A DNA stretch of 64,000 bases from JAANXG01 sp049583715 (GTDB lineage: Bacteria > Pseudomonadota > Gammaproteobacteria > Arenicellales > JAANXG01): positions 18,631 through 82,630 of the forward strand of contig JBAUWJ010000279.1 of the NCBI GenBank assembly GCA_049583715.1. Direction: 5' to 3'. The notes beneath the pieces were generated by a model, which worked only from the letters and a program-made list of their open reading frames with translations, was not told the origin of the DNA and made no database searches. Positions 53,505 to 62,138 of this stretch are shown piece after piece (the stretch's first letter is position 1; the number at the start of each line of letters is the position of its first letter). The translations under genes were made by a program, and so were the position numbers.

Positions 53505-54077
53505 TTGGCAAGTCCGGTAGGCCACATCATTATCGGGATTGGACTAGGCTCGGCGACCTCCCGGCGTCGGCCCTCGGCCTGGTGGCTCGTGTTCGCAGCC
53601 TTCGCCGCGTGCGCCCCCGACCTTGATTTCCTGCCCGGCCTGCTCGCGGGCGATGTCAACCGCTACCACCAGCTTGCAAGCCATTCACTGACCGCCATGG
53701 TGCTGTTCGGGGTCGCCTCGGGGCTGGCAGGAGGCTATTTTCGGGGCAATCCGTGGCGTATCGGCCTCGGCGCAGCGCTGTTCTATGGCTCACACCTGGC
53801 CGTCGACCTGTTCACGCGTGACGTCCGGGCGCCCTACGGCATCCCCCTGTTCTGGCCCTTCTACAACGGTCACTTCATGGCGCCATGGACGGTGTTCGGC
53901 GGTGTGCAGCACGGTGTCCCGGGTGACTCTCTAAGGACGTTCCTCGGTGATCTGTTTTCCCTGTCCAATCTCGTCGGCGTCGGAACGGAAGTAGCCGTAC
54001 TGGGTCCGATCGCCGTTTTGATCTGGTGGTGGGGCAGGCGCCGGCGCATGACCGCGTCTCGAATGTATGAACGGTGA
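53505..54077 (+). CDS. DUF457/YdjM-like membrane-bound metal-dependent hydrolase
   Basis: The 190-residue protein starts MASPVGHIIIG (TTG 53505, with a weak AAGAGA site). It has the family metal-binding motifs GHIIIG, APDLDFLPG, YHQLASHSL and SHLAVDLFT, with about four to five transmembrane helices. Proteins of this family are membrane-bound phospholipase-C-like hydrolases in annotation, without clear substrates. It is on the opposite strand to the glycan operon. Confidence 0.8.
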   Translation: MASPVGHIIIGIGLGSATSRRRPSAWWLVFAAFAACAPDLDFLPGLLAGDVNRYHQLASHSLTAMVLFGVASGLAGGYFRGNPWRIGLGAALFYGSHLAVDLFTRDVRAPYGIPLFWPFYNGHFMAPWTVFGGVQHGVPGDSLRTFLGDLFSLSNLVGVGTEVAVLGPIAVLIWWWGRRRRMTASRMYER

Positions 54078-54150
54078 CGTGCTGCGGGAAGCCATGTCTC
54101 GTTTCCGGGCCGGCAACCGGGGCGTGTGGCACAAGCGGGTCTGGAACACT

Positions 54151-54167
54151 TATAATCCCGGTATAAT
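54151..54167 (+). promoter_or_regulatory. Tandem TATAAT boxes upstream of the subtilase gene
   Basis: Two perfect TATAAT sequences (54151-54156 and 54162-54167) lie 11 bases apart, one helical turn, in the gap 54078-54494. No good -35 is seen for either. A leader of about 330 bases would follow, with no recognised riboswitch. The rest of the gap shows nothing clear. Confidence 0.4.
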
Positions 54168-54494
54168 CGCGCGGGTATGGCAAACGCTCGCCTGTTCGCC
54201 GCCCGAGAAAGCGGCCCCGGTGTCGGAGAGACCGAGGGAGCGGACAAGGGGAGACCCGAATGCCTCACTGGTTTCCCCCATCGGTTGAACCCTTACTTGG
54301 AGCGTTAGTCGGACGAGCAAGAATCTGAAATCGGGTGTTTGATCGGACTTGCGCGGAGCATGGCAGGTGGTCGAGATCCCCCCGTCGGTTCCTCACAGGA
54401 ATACCAACCTTCGAACCCCCGGTCAGCGCCGGCATTGTCGCGCTGGACAACATGTTGCTAAGCGTATCCACTTCAGTGGGAGGTATGTAGGTCA

Positions 54495-56711
54495 ATGAGA
54501 ACAAAAACGCTCCTGGCGAGCGCCGTGGTCGCCGCCATGCTCGCCGGTATCGGAGAACCCGTGCAGGCGGCCACGCCATTTCCCGAGTATAACGCCCAGC
54601 GAGGACTGAGCCTGGTCAATGTCCTGCCCGCCTGGGACAAGGCGACCGGCCAGGGTATCGTGATCGCCATAGTGGATTCGGGGGTCAGGTTGACTCACGA
54701 AGATCTCAAGTCGCAGCTAGTTTCAACCGGATACGACTTCGTCAACCACGACAACTTCGCCAATGACGACTCCATCAGCGGGCACGGCACGGGGCTTGCC
54801 GGCGTGGCCGCCGCCGCCCGCAACGGTGTCGGCATCGTGGGCGTGGCCTACGACGCCAAGATTCTCCCGGTAAAGGTCAGGAACGCGCAACGCGTCCGGG
54901 AGCCCGACCTGACCACCCTCGGCATCGACTACGCCACCACCCACGGGGCCAACGTGATCAACCTCAGCCTGCCGGGGGATTTCAAGGAAAACATCGCTGA
55001 GGCGATTGTCCGTGCGACGGACGCCGGCGTGATCGTCACGATGGCTGCCGGCAACGTCGCCGGAGGCGGGCCCGAGTTCCCCGCCTATCTGGTCGCCAAT
55101 CCGCAGCTCAAGGGCCGCGCCATTGCCGTCGGCTCCATAAACCCGGCAACGGGGAAGATCAGCGACTTCAGCAACCGCGCGGGCACCCGCATGGACTACT
55201 ACCTCGTGGCGCCGGGCGAGAACGTTCTGACCACGAGCAACAAGAACGACCACTCCTACGAGGCCATGGGAGGCACTTCGTTCGCGGCTCCCCATGTGGC
55301 CGGCGCCGCGGCTCTGCTGCTTCAACTGTTTCCAAACATCCCTCCCGAGACGATCGTCCAGATTCTGCTCGACACGGCGACGGACCTCGGCGCTCCGGGG
55401 GTGGATGAGGTCTACGGACACGGGCTTCTCAACGTGGGGGCCGCGGTGTCGCCCCAGGGTACTGTGGCAGTCCCCGGCAGCGGCGGCGGCAGCGATAACG
55501 GGGCCGCGATCGCGATCGGCGCACTGGCGCTGGGCGGCGCCGTGGGCTACGCTATCCTGCACAACAGCAAGGACGCCGAGCAGGCGCTGATACTCGATAA
55601 GTACGGCCGGGGTTACTCCATCAACCTCGCCAAGGCCACGACCGTGCGGGACCCCCAGACCGATCTGGCGGGGCTCGTGCAGAACATGGATCGCGAGTTC
55701 AATGGACTGACCATGCCGATATCGGGCAACCTCACGGCTCATCTGTACTATTCCACCCCGAGGGAATCCATCTACAGGTCCATGAGTCCGGACGAGCGCG
55801 CCAGGCTCGCCGATGATCTGTCCGATGACCCTTCCCAGGACGTCGCCTTCGAGCTGTCCGGCAAGATGAGCCCCGCGCTGCATTACAGCCTGGGATTCAA
55901 TCTGGATCCGCACCAGCAGTTCGGCAACGCCGACGAGATGCACGCCAGCGGTGTTCAGTTCCTGTCCAGCCGCTCCTTCGGAACGTCTTACCTGGGGTTC
56001 GCCCAGACAGCCAATACCTTGCACCTGAGCTACGATCCGGGCAAAGCCCTGACCTTCAACTTCGGGTACAACGAGATGCAGACCCCCGACGCCCACGGCC
56101 TCGACAGCAAGGCCATCCTGTTTCAGGGCGACTGGCAGGCCAGCAGGCGCATGAAGGTGGGTTTGCAGTTGGGCTTGTTGAAAGAGGACGGCAACCTCTT
56201 CGGCGGCTCATCGAACAATGTCTGGGGTGTCGGCAGCACGGACACCATGTCCCTGGGCCTGAACGGTTCCTACCACATCACATCCAATACCAGGCTCATT
56301 GCCAACTATGCGGTCGGCTACTCGCACGTCAACGCGATGACCAATGGCATCCTCAAGGACTTTTCCGCAGTACGCAGCGATGCCTACGGCTTTGGCCTCA
56401 TGTCGGACGGCGTGTTCCGCCGCCACGATACCGTCGGCCTGGCGTGGTCACAGCCGCTGCGGGCGACCGCCGGCACAGCCACTTTGGATCTACCGATCGG
56501 CATCGACGCCCAGAACCACATCCATCGCGACGCTCAACGCATCTCATTGACACCCCCGGGGCGCGAGCAGGATATCGAGGCGATGTACGCAACGGACATC
56601 GGACCCCGGTCGCGCATCGGCGCTCACCTGCTCTACCAGCATGACCCTCAAAACAACAACGCGGGCGGGGACGCCGTTGCCCTGTTGTTCACGCTGCGCT
56701 CGTCATTCTGA
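54495..56711 (+). CDS. Subtilisin-family (S8) autotransporter serine protease
   Basis: The 738-residue protein has a signal peptide (about residues 1-26), a subtilase passenger with the triad Asp in AIVDSGVRLTHEDL, His in SGHGTGLAG and Ser in GGTSFAAPHVAG, a glycine-rich link with a hydrophobic stretch (AIAIGALALGGAVGYAIL, about residues 333-352), and a C-terminal beta-barrel domain of about 300 residues ending in Phe, the outer membrane assembly signal. It would display or release a protease at the cell surface. A GGAGG and a TAGGT site precede the ATG; the annotated start gives a clean signal peptide. Confidence 0.9.
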   Translation: MRTKTLLASAVVAAMLAGIGEPVQAATPFPEYNAQRGLSLVNVLPAWDKATGQGIVIAIVDSGVRLTHEDLKSQLVSTGYDFVNHDNFANDDSISGHGTGLAGVAAAARNGVGIVGVAYDAKILPVKVRNAQRVREPDLTTLGIDYATTHGANVINLSLPGDFKENIAEAIVRATDAGVIVTMAAGNVAGGGPEFPAYLVANPQLKGRAIAVGSINPATGKISDFSNRAGTRMDYYLVAPGENVLTTSNKNDHSYEAMGGTSFAAPHVAGAAALLLQLFPNIPPETIVQILLDTATDLGAPGVDEVYGHGLLNVGAAVSPQGTVAVPGSGGGSDNGAAIAIGALALGGAVGYAILHNSKDAEQALILDKYGRGYSINLAKATTVRDPQTDLAGLVQNMDREFNGLTMPISGNLTAHLYYSTPRESIYRSMSPDERARLADDLSDDPSQDVAFELSGKMSPALHYSLGFNLDPHQQFGNADEMHASGVQFLSSRSFGTSYLGFAQTANTLHLSYDPGKALTFNFGYNEMQTPDAHGLDSKAILFQGDWQASRRMKVGLQLGLLKEDGNLFGGSSNNVWGVGSTDTMSLGLNGSYHITSNTRLIANYAVGYSHVNAMTNGILKDFSAVRSDAYGFGLMSDGVFRRHDTVGLAWSQPLRATAGTATLDLPIGIDAQNHIHRDAQRISLTPPGREQDIEAMYATDIGPRSRIGAHLLYQHDPQNNNAGGDAVALLFTLRSSF

Positions 56712-56795
56712 CGGTATGCAGACGCCAGCGCTTTCAAACCGGGCGGCTCCAGGCGTTGTCGCCGGTCCGCCTCAGGCCGGCCACTGGAGGTAGCC

Positions 56796-57560
56796 TTGAG
56801 TCCGAATAGATCGAGACAGCCAATGCCCGGGAAACTCAGGTCGGAGCAGCTCGCGGCCAGGATCGAGCCCTTTGACTCCTTCTGGGAAGGCCCGGAGGAC
56901 GTCGAGAAAGGCTACGGCAAGTTCTACCAGTTCTATCGCCACAACTACCTGAAGCACCTGAACCGGAGTCCCTCTGCGAACATTCTTGTCATCAGCTGCG
57001 GGCCGGGCTATCTCGTCAACGCGCTGAATATGCAGGGGTACTCCAACGTCGTGGGTATTGATTCCTTCGCGGATAAGATAGAGCACGCGGTACACAGGGG
57101 ACTCAACTGCCGGACGGCGCGTGCCGTGGAGTGGCTCGCGGAGCACGAGGACGAGTACGACGTCATCTTCTGCGAGCAGGAGATCAATCACCTGACGAAG
57201 GAAGAGATCGTGCCTTTTCTCCACCTGTGCAGGCGCAGCCTGAAGCCCGGCGGCAATCTCTTCGTGCATGCACTCAACGGCGCCAATCCTATAACCGGTG
57301 CCGAGGCCCTGGCGCAGAACTTCGATCATTACAATACCTTCACGGAATACACCATGCGCCAGGTGCTGGAGTACACGGACTACAAGGAGGTCACCGTATT
57401 CCCTTTAAATCTGTATGTCTTTTACCGCAATCCGCTCAACTATGTGCTGATCGCGGTGTCCTCACTCTATACCTTGTTCTTCCGGGCAAGCTTTATTCTG
57501 TACGGCAAATCGAACAAGCTGTTCACGAAGAAGATCGCCGCCGTATGCGTGCGCCCCTGA
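56796..57560 (+). CDS. SAM-dependent methyltransferase
   Basis: The 254-residue protein has a class I methyltransferase core: SANILVISCGPGYLVNAL, VVGIDSF, YDVIFCEQEINHL and LKPGGNLFVHALNGANPI. A hydrophobic stretch near the C-terminus (LNYVLIAVSSLYTLFFRASFIL) is unusual and may anchor it to the membrane. The start is TTG 56796, preceded by a strong TGGAGGT site 6 bases away. Similar enzymes act on sugars or lipids in glycan loci; substrate unknown. It lies 84 bases after the autotransporter gene. Confidence 0.8.
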   Translation: MSPNRSRQPMPGKLRSEQLAARIEPFDSFWEGPEDVEKGYGKFYQFYRHNYLKHLNRSPSANILVISCGPGYLVNALNMQGYSNVVGIDSFADKIEHAVHRGLNCRTARAVEWLAEHEDEYDVIFCEQEINHLTKEEIVPFLHLCRRSLKPGGNLFVHALNGANPITGAEALAQNFDHYNTFTEYTMRQVLEYTDYKEVTVFPLNLYVFYRNPLNYVLIAVSSLYTLFFRASFILYGKSNKLFTKKIAAVCVRP

Positions 57561-57625
57561 ACGGCGTCAACGACGGCGGGTCGTAGGACACTACCCGGCG
57601 TTCCATCCCCCGCTGCCCGCGCAGC

Positions 57626-58828
57626 CTACTCGTTTACGTTCAGTCGGGTGCTCAGGTCCGCCTCGGCTGCGACCTTGGCGACGAGCAGCTCCTCGCTTAT
57701 ATGGTCCCAGACCCGGTTCTCCTCTGACACCACCATCGAGATCTTCTTCGAGAATTTCGTAAAGGAATAGTCGGAATATTCCACCGTCAGGTTGCTGGCC
57801 TCCTCGAGAAACGGAATCAGGCCTTCATACTTCTTCAACTTTTCGCGTTTGACACGGATGTCCTCGTCCTCTTTCTTCGACTCGAAGTACTCATCGGTAT
57901 TGCCCGTGATCGTCTCGACCGCCTTGTTGAAGTTGTCGAAGTCGATTACGAACATGCCGTACGCGCGCTGATATACCTTGAAGTAATCGATGATGAAGTT
58001 CTGGATCTGGCTCAGCCTGGAGTTCCTCTTCAATGCCCTGGTGAACAACATGAATATGTCGTCGTACTTTTCCCTCACCGGCTCCCGCGTGTTCTCCCTC
58101 ATATCGGGATTCATGGCGAGCTGACACATCACCCGCATCTCGTTGAGCAGGTCCGATATCTCCCTGGCGGTGACCCGGGACTCGCGCTCGGCCTCCGCAA
58201 GGTTCTGCTTGGCGTTCGCGAAATCGAAGCTGCCGAGCACCTCGCGTCGTATCGACGCCTCCACCTCGCCCCTGGTATCCGTACCCAACTGGCCGGACAG
58301 CCGCTCTTTGAGCCGTCTGCTGGCATCCTCGGCGACACGGTATTCCAGCACCCGCCTCGCCTCGGATTCGCGGAGCTCCAGGTAGTGATGCATCATATTG
58401 TTGAAGCGAACGGTCTTTTCCTGGAACTTGTGGGTGAAACCCAGAAACGGAGCGAAGAATTCATTCTGCTCCTGCGGAGTGAGCTGGAGCCTCGACACGT
58501 ATTGCTTGAGATAGTTGATCTTACGGCCGATCACTTCGACGCTGGTCGACACGTTGGTGCTGATCTTGGCAATGCTGCTGAAAGCCTCGTGGAGCTCCTT
58601 GTTGACCTTCAGAATCTCGACCAGCTTGCGCAGCATGGTTTCCTCGCCGCTGGACTTGATGAACAGGGCCTGGATGCTGCGGCGGGCGTCATTGAGCTGG
58701 GACTGGGTCATCAGTGCGTTCTGTTCGATGAAGGACAGACCCGTCAGCACAACAAGCATCTCCTTCTGCTTTTCCTGCAGAACGCTGTTGGTGCCTAGAG
58801 ACCTGGGAAACAGCTGACTATTCGACAT
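57626..58828 (-). CDS. Orphan alpha-helical coiled-coil protein, function unknown
   Basis: I do not recognise this 400-residue protein. It has no signal peptide or membrane segment and is almost entirely helical, with charged heptad-like stretches (ANAKQNLAEAERESRVTAREI, EDEDIRVKREKLKKYEG) and few prolines. Its composition (many Lys, Asn, Phe, Tyr) differs from neighbouring GC-rich genes, which may indicate transfer or an unusual role such as a cytoskeletal or chemoreceptor-like scaffold; both are guesses. It starts at ATG 58828 and lies 36 bases before der would end, on the same strand. Confidence 0.65.
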   Translation of the reverse strand: MSNSQLFPRSLGTNSVLQEKQKEMLVVLTGLSFIEQNALMTQSQLNDARRSIQALFIKSSGEETMLRKLVEILKVNKELHEAFSSIAKISTNVSTSVEVIGRKINYLKQYVSRLQLTPQEQNEFFAPFLGFTHKFQEKTVRFNNMMHHYLELRESEARRVLEYRVAEDASRRLKERLSGQLGTDTRGEVEASIRREVLGSFDFANAKQNLAEAERESRVTAREISDLLNEMRVMCQLAMNPDMRENTREPVREKYDDIFMLFTRALKRNSRLSQIQNFIIDYFKVYQRAYGMFVIDFDNFNKAVETITGNTDEYFESKKEDEDIRVKREKLKKYEGLIPFLEEASNLTVEYSDYSFTKFSKKISMVVSEENRVWDHISEELLVAKVAAEADLSTRLNVNE

Positions 58829-58864
58829 CGCTCAATATACCGGCGGCCCCGGGCCGTGGCCTGA

Positions 58865-60205
58865 CTACCCGCCCTCCACGAAGGGATTCCTGGCCGGCTT
58901 CATAACCAGGGCTACAGGCGTCCCATGAAGCCCGAAGCCCCGGCGAATATGGGCACACAGATATCGCCTGTACGACGGCGAGATCTTGTGGACCAGGCTC
59001 CCGTGTATGACGATCGTTGGAGGATTCTTACCACCTTGATGGGCATACTTCAACTTGATGTGTCGCCTGCCAACCATGGGAGGCGGCTGCAGCTCCACGG
59101 CCTTCTGCAGCACCCGGTTCAGGCGGGAGGTATTGAGCTCCACCATGGCGGAATCCGCCGCTTTCTTGACCGCCGGCATAAGCAACCCTACGTTGGTCCC
59201 GTGTTTCGCCGAGACAAATAATACGTCAACCTCGTCGAGAAAAGGTAATTTTCGGTCCAGTTCCCGCCGCAGTCGAGACTTTTCGCGGTCGCCGAGACCA
59301 TCCCACTTGTTCACGGCCAGAACCATGGAGCGGCCCGCGGCGCGGATCAGACCAGCCAGGCGCGCGTCCTGCTCCACGATTCCTTCTTGCGCGTCGAGGA
59401 CCAGCACGACCACATGCGATTCGTCGATCGTTGCGAGCGACTTGACGACGGAGAACTTCTCGATCTTTTCCTGCACCTTCGGCCGCCGCCGCACCCCGGC
59501 CGTGTCGATGAGACAGAACTCTTCCCCCTCGTAGGTCCATGACACCTTCACCCTGTCCCGGGTCGTCCCGGGACTGTCCTGAACCAGCAGCCGATCATCA
59601 CCCAGCAGCCGGTTGATGAGAGTGGACTTGCCCACGTTGGGCCTGCCCACCACACCGATGTTCAGAACGCCTTCCACTTCCTCCGGCTCGGTATTCTCAG
59701 CAAACCCTTCCAGCACTGAGTCCATGAGCGGCGCAAGTCCGGTCCCCCGACGGGACGAAATCTCGAACACCTTGTCACCGAGGCCGAGCTCGTAGAACTC
59801 TCCCGCCGCACTCCGGTCGTCCAGCCCTTCCGCCTTGTTGGCCACCGGGTAGACACGCCCACCGACCCGGCGCAGCCACTGCGCGATCTCGCGATCTTCG
59901 TGGGTGAGTCCTTCCCGGGCGTCCATGAGCAGGATTACCACATCACTTTCCTCCACCGCCGCCCGCACCTGCTCCCGGCTCCTGAGAGACAAGTCATCTG
60001 CGCGGGACTCATCCAGGCCGCCGGTGTCGACAACCCGGAACCGGTGCGCGCCGTGTCGTCCTCGCCCCATGATTCGATCCCGGGTGACTCCGCTCTGATC
60101 GTCGACGATCGCGTCCCGGCTGCGAGTCAGGCGATTGAACAAGGTCGACTTGCCGACATTCGGGCGGCCGACGATGGCGATTACCGGATCGCGCCGCTGT
60201 TCCAT
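58865..60205 (-). CDS. der: Ribosome assembly GTPase Der (EngA)
   Basis: Der has two consecutive GTPase domains and is needed for 50S subunit maturation. The 446-residue protein shows G1 IVGRPNVGKSTLFNRLT and VVGRPNVGKSTLINRLLG, G3 DTGG and DTAGVRRR, G4 NKAEG and NKWDG, and a C-terminal KH-like domain (QPPPMVGRRHIKLKYAHQGG). NKAEG replaces the usual NKxD in domain 1, a known variation. It is directly downstream of bamB, 9 bases apart. Confidence 0.97.
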   Translation of the reverse strand: MEQRRDPVIAIVGRPNVGKSTLFNRLTRSRDAIVDDQSGVTRDRIMGRGRHGAHRFRVVDTGGLDESRADDLSLRSREQVRAAVEESDVVILLMDAREGLTHEDREIAQWLRRVGGRVYPVANKAEGLDDRSAAGEFYELGLGDKVFEISSRRGTGLAPLMDSVLEGFAENTEPEEVEGVLNIGVVGRPNVGKSTLINRLLGDDRLLVQDSPGTTRDRVKVSWTYEGEEFCLIDTAGVRRRPKVQEKIEKFSVVKSLATIDESHVVVLVLDAQEGIVEQDARLAGLIRAAGRSMVLAVNKWDGLGDREKSRLRRELDRKLPFLDEVDVLFVSAKHGTNVGLLMPAVKKAADSAMVELNTSRLNRVLQKAVELQPPPMVGRRHIKLKYAHQGGKNPPTIVIHGSLVHKISPSYRRYLCAHIRRGFGLHGTPVALVMKPARNPFVEGG

Positions 60206-60214
60206 GGCCGTCGT

Positions 60215-61384
60215 CTAGCTCCCGGCCGGAGTGACGGACACGGAGCTCAACCTGCCGCCTTCCGTCATGACGAGAATCCGACCGCCGGCAATCAGGGGCT
60301 CGAGGGAAATCTGATCGCCGAAGTGGTCGCGTCCGACCAGTTTCCCGTCCTCCTTGTCCATGACGTGCAGGTAGCCCTCATAGTCACCCACCAGAACGTA
60401 TTCGCCGTCCACCGTGGGACCGGACAAACGACGCCGAAGCAACTTGTCCTGTACCCACACTTCGGCACCGGTGGCGCGATCGAGAGCATGGACCCGCCCG
60501 TTGGAATCGGAGACGTACACGTTGTCGGCGTCGGCGGAGATATCCGTATGGCTGGACATCTTCTTGCTCCACATGACCTGGTTGATTCGCAGGGAGTAAG
60601 CGGTCAGGTCGCCATGATAAGCCACGGTGAACAGCTGATCGTCCCGCAGCAGCGGCTTGGCGTCGACGTCGATCATCCGTTCCACTTCGTTGGTACCGCT
60701 CGGACGGGACACGGGCACCTGCCAGAGAACCGCGCCGTCGCTCATCTGGATGGCACCGAGCTTGCCGTCGGCGTAGCCTACCACGGCCACTCCCTGGTAA
60801 ATCAGCGGAGGTCCGCTCCCCCGCAATGTGAGACTCGGCACCTCATGGGTGACCTTCCAACGCTCCTCGCCCTTGGTAGCCGACAAGCCCGTAACGGCCC
60901 CGTCGACGGTGCGAACCACGACGATCCCTCCGGCGGCCTCGGGAGGCGCCATTACTTCGCTGCTGACCGGCGCGCGCCAGACCTCCGATCCGTCCTTGCG
61001 GTTCAGCGCCACGACACGGCCATTCAGGCTGCCTACCATGACCAGCCCCATGCCGGTTCCCACTCCGCCGGAAATCCTCATGTCGAGGTCCTTGCGCCAC
61101 TGCAGCCGGCCGGATTTCAGATCAAGTGCGGCCACGCGGCCGTCCGGGTTGGCGATGAACACCATGTCCCCGTCCACGGCCGGCCGGAGTCCCGCCTGCT
61201 TGTCTCCGCCTATGTCGTAGGTCCACCACCGCTTGAATGCCACGGACTCCTTGATCACAGGCAGCGGATTGGGCTTCAGGGGCTTGACCTCATCCTTCTT
61301 GCCGAAGATCTTGCCGATTGCTCCGCAGCCCCCAAGGGAGAGACACAGAACGATGATAACGGTCTTGCTTATGGTTCTTTTCAT
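60215..61384 (-). CDS. bamB: Outer membrane assembly lipoprotein BamB
   Basis: BamB is a scaffold of the BAM complex that inserts beta-barrel proteins, such as the autotransporter at 54495, into the outer membrane. The 389-residue protein has a lipoprotein signal with lipobox LGGC (Cys20) and an eight-bladed PQQ-like propeller (repeats such as VFIANPDGRVAALDLKSGRLQWRKDL and GLVMVGSLNGRVVALNRKDGSEVWRA). Its ATG overlaps the yfgM stop as ATGA. Confidence 0.97.
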   Translation of the reverse strand: MKRTISKTVIIVLCLSLGGCGAIGKIFGKKDEVKPLKPNPLPVIKESVAFKRWWTYDIGGDKQAGLRPAVDGDMVFIANPDGRVAALDLKSGRLQWRKDLDMRISGGVGTGMGLVMVGSLNGRVVALNRKDGSEVWRAPVSSEVMAPPEAAGGIVVVRTVDGAVTGLSATKGEERWKVTHEVPSLTLRGSGPPLIYQGVAVVGYADGKLGAIQMSDGAVLWQVPVSRPSGTNEVERMIDVDAKPLLRDDQLFTVAYHGDLTAYSLRINQVMWSKKMSSHTDISADADNVYVSDSNGRVHALDRATGAEVWVQDKLLRRRLSGPTVDGEYVLVGDYEGYLHVMDKEDGKLVGRDHFGDQISLEPLIAGGRILVMTEGGRLSSVSVTPAGS

Positions 61385-62013
61385 TTTGAAGCTCCGATGG
61401 CGGCGTCCAACTTCAGGTTCAGCATACCAGCATACGACGATCTTTCAGGCAGGGATTCGAGCGCCGCTTGATACTCTTTCCGGGCCTTCGCCGGATCCTT
61501 GCTCGCCATGGCGATGTCGCCAAGGAGCTCCCTGTACTGGGATTCGTAGCCGCCGCTCTTCATGCCCGCGAGCAGGGTCCGCGCCTTCTCCACCTCACCG
61601 AGGTCCAGCTCGACCCGGGCCAGTCTGAGCCGCGCGACCTTCCTGTCTTCAGGATCAGGGGCATTGTTCATGGCCCATTCGAGACGGGATTTTGCCTTTT
61701 CCTTGTCCCCGCTCTCGAACGCCGACTTGGCCAGAACAAGAGCAGCCTTGCCCGCGTAGGGCGTGCTCGAATAGTCGTCCATGAGCTGCCGGCCCAGGTC
61801 TGCCGCGGTCTTCTCCCCGGTGCCTTGAACGAGCTGTGCATAGAGCGCCGACGCCGCTTCCTCCTGATGGGCCTTGTGGCTGCGCCAGTAGTTCACACCG
61901 CCGATCACCACGATCCCCAGCACCGCCCCGGCGATGACCGAGGAGCCGTTCTCCTTCCACCACGTCTTTAGACGTTCGGCTTGTTCATCTTCGGATAAAT
62001 GCAGATCGGCCAT
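61381..62013 (-). CDS. yfgM: YfgM-like TPR membrane-anchored periplasmic protein
   Basis: YfgM is a single-pass inner membrane protein that associates with the SecYEG translocon and periplasmic chaperones. The 210-residue protein starts with a short cytoplasmic acidic segment, one transmembrane helix (about residues 24-43), then tetratricopeptide-like repeats (DPEDRKVARLRLARVELDLGEVEKA). Its position between hisS and bamB is conserved. Confidence 0.92.
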   Translation of the reverse strand: MADLHLSEDEQAERLKTWWKENGSSVIAGAVLGIVVIGGVNYWRSHKAHQEEAASALYAQLVQGTGEKTAADLGRQLMDDYSSTPYAGKAALVLAKSAFESGDKEKAKSRLEWAMNNAPDPEDRKVARLRLARVELDLGEVEKARTLLAGMKSGGYESQYRELLGDIAMASKDPAKARKEYQAALESLPERSSYAGMLNLKLDAAIGASK

Positions 62014-62138
62014 GCATACCTCATATGGGACAGGATAGACACTTTATTTCGACGTGCACCCCGCACCGCCGGCTGGTCGGCGCTGTTTGGTGCGTTTGCG
62101 GCCGGCCGGAGCCGTCTCGCTTTCCCGGGCCGCCCGGG

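Noticed and set aside
53169..53525. 118-codon minus-strand open frame before the glycan operon
   Set aside because: No recognisable domain, no clear ribosome binding site, and it overlaps the start of the DUF457 gene.
54121..54150. Possible sigma-54 promoter (TGGCAC)
   Set aside because: The matching GC/TTGC element at the required spacing is missing.
54078..54494. Riboswitch before the subtilase gene
   Set aside because: No conserved core of a known class, such as a c-di-GMP or glycine riboswitch, could be identified.
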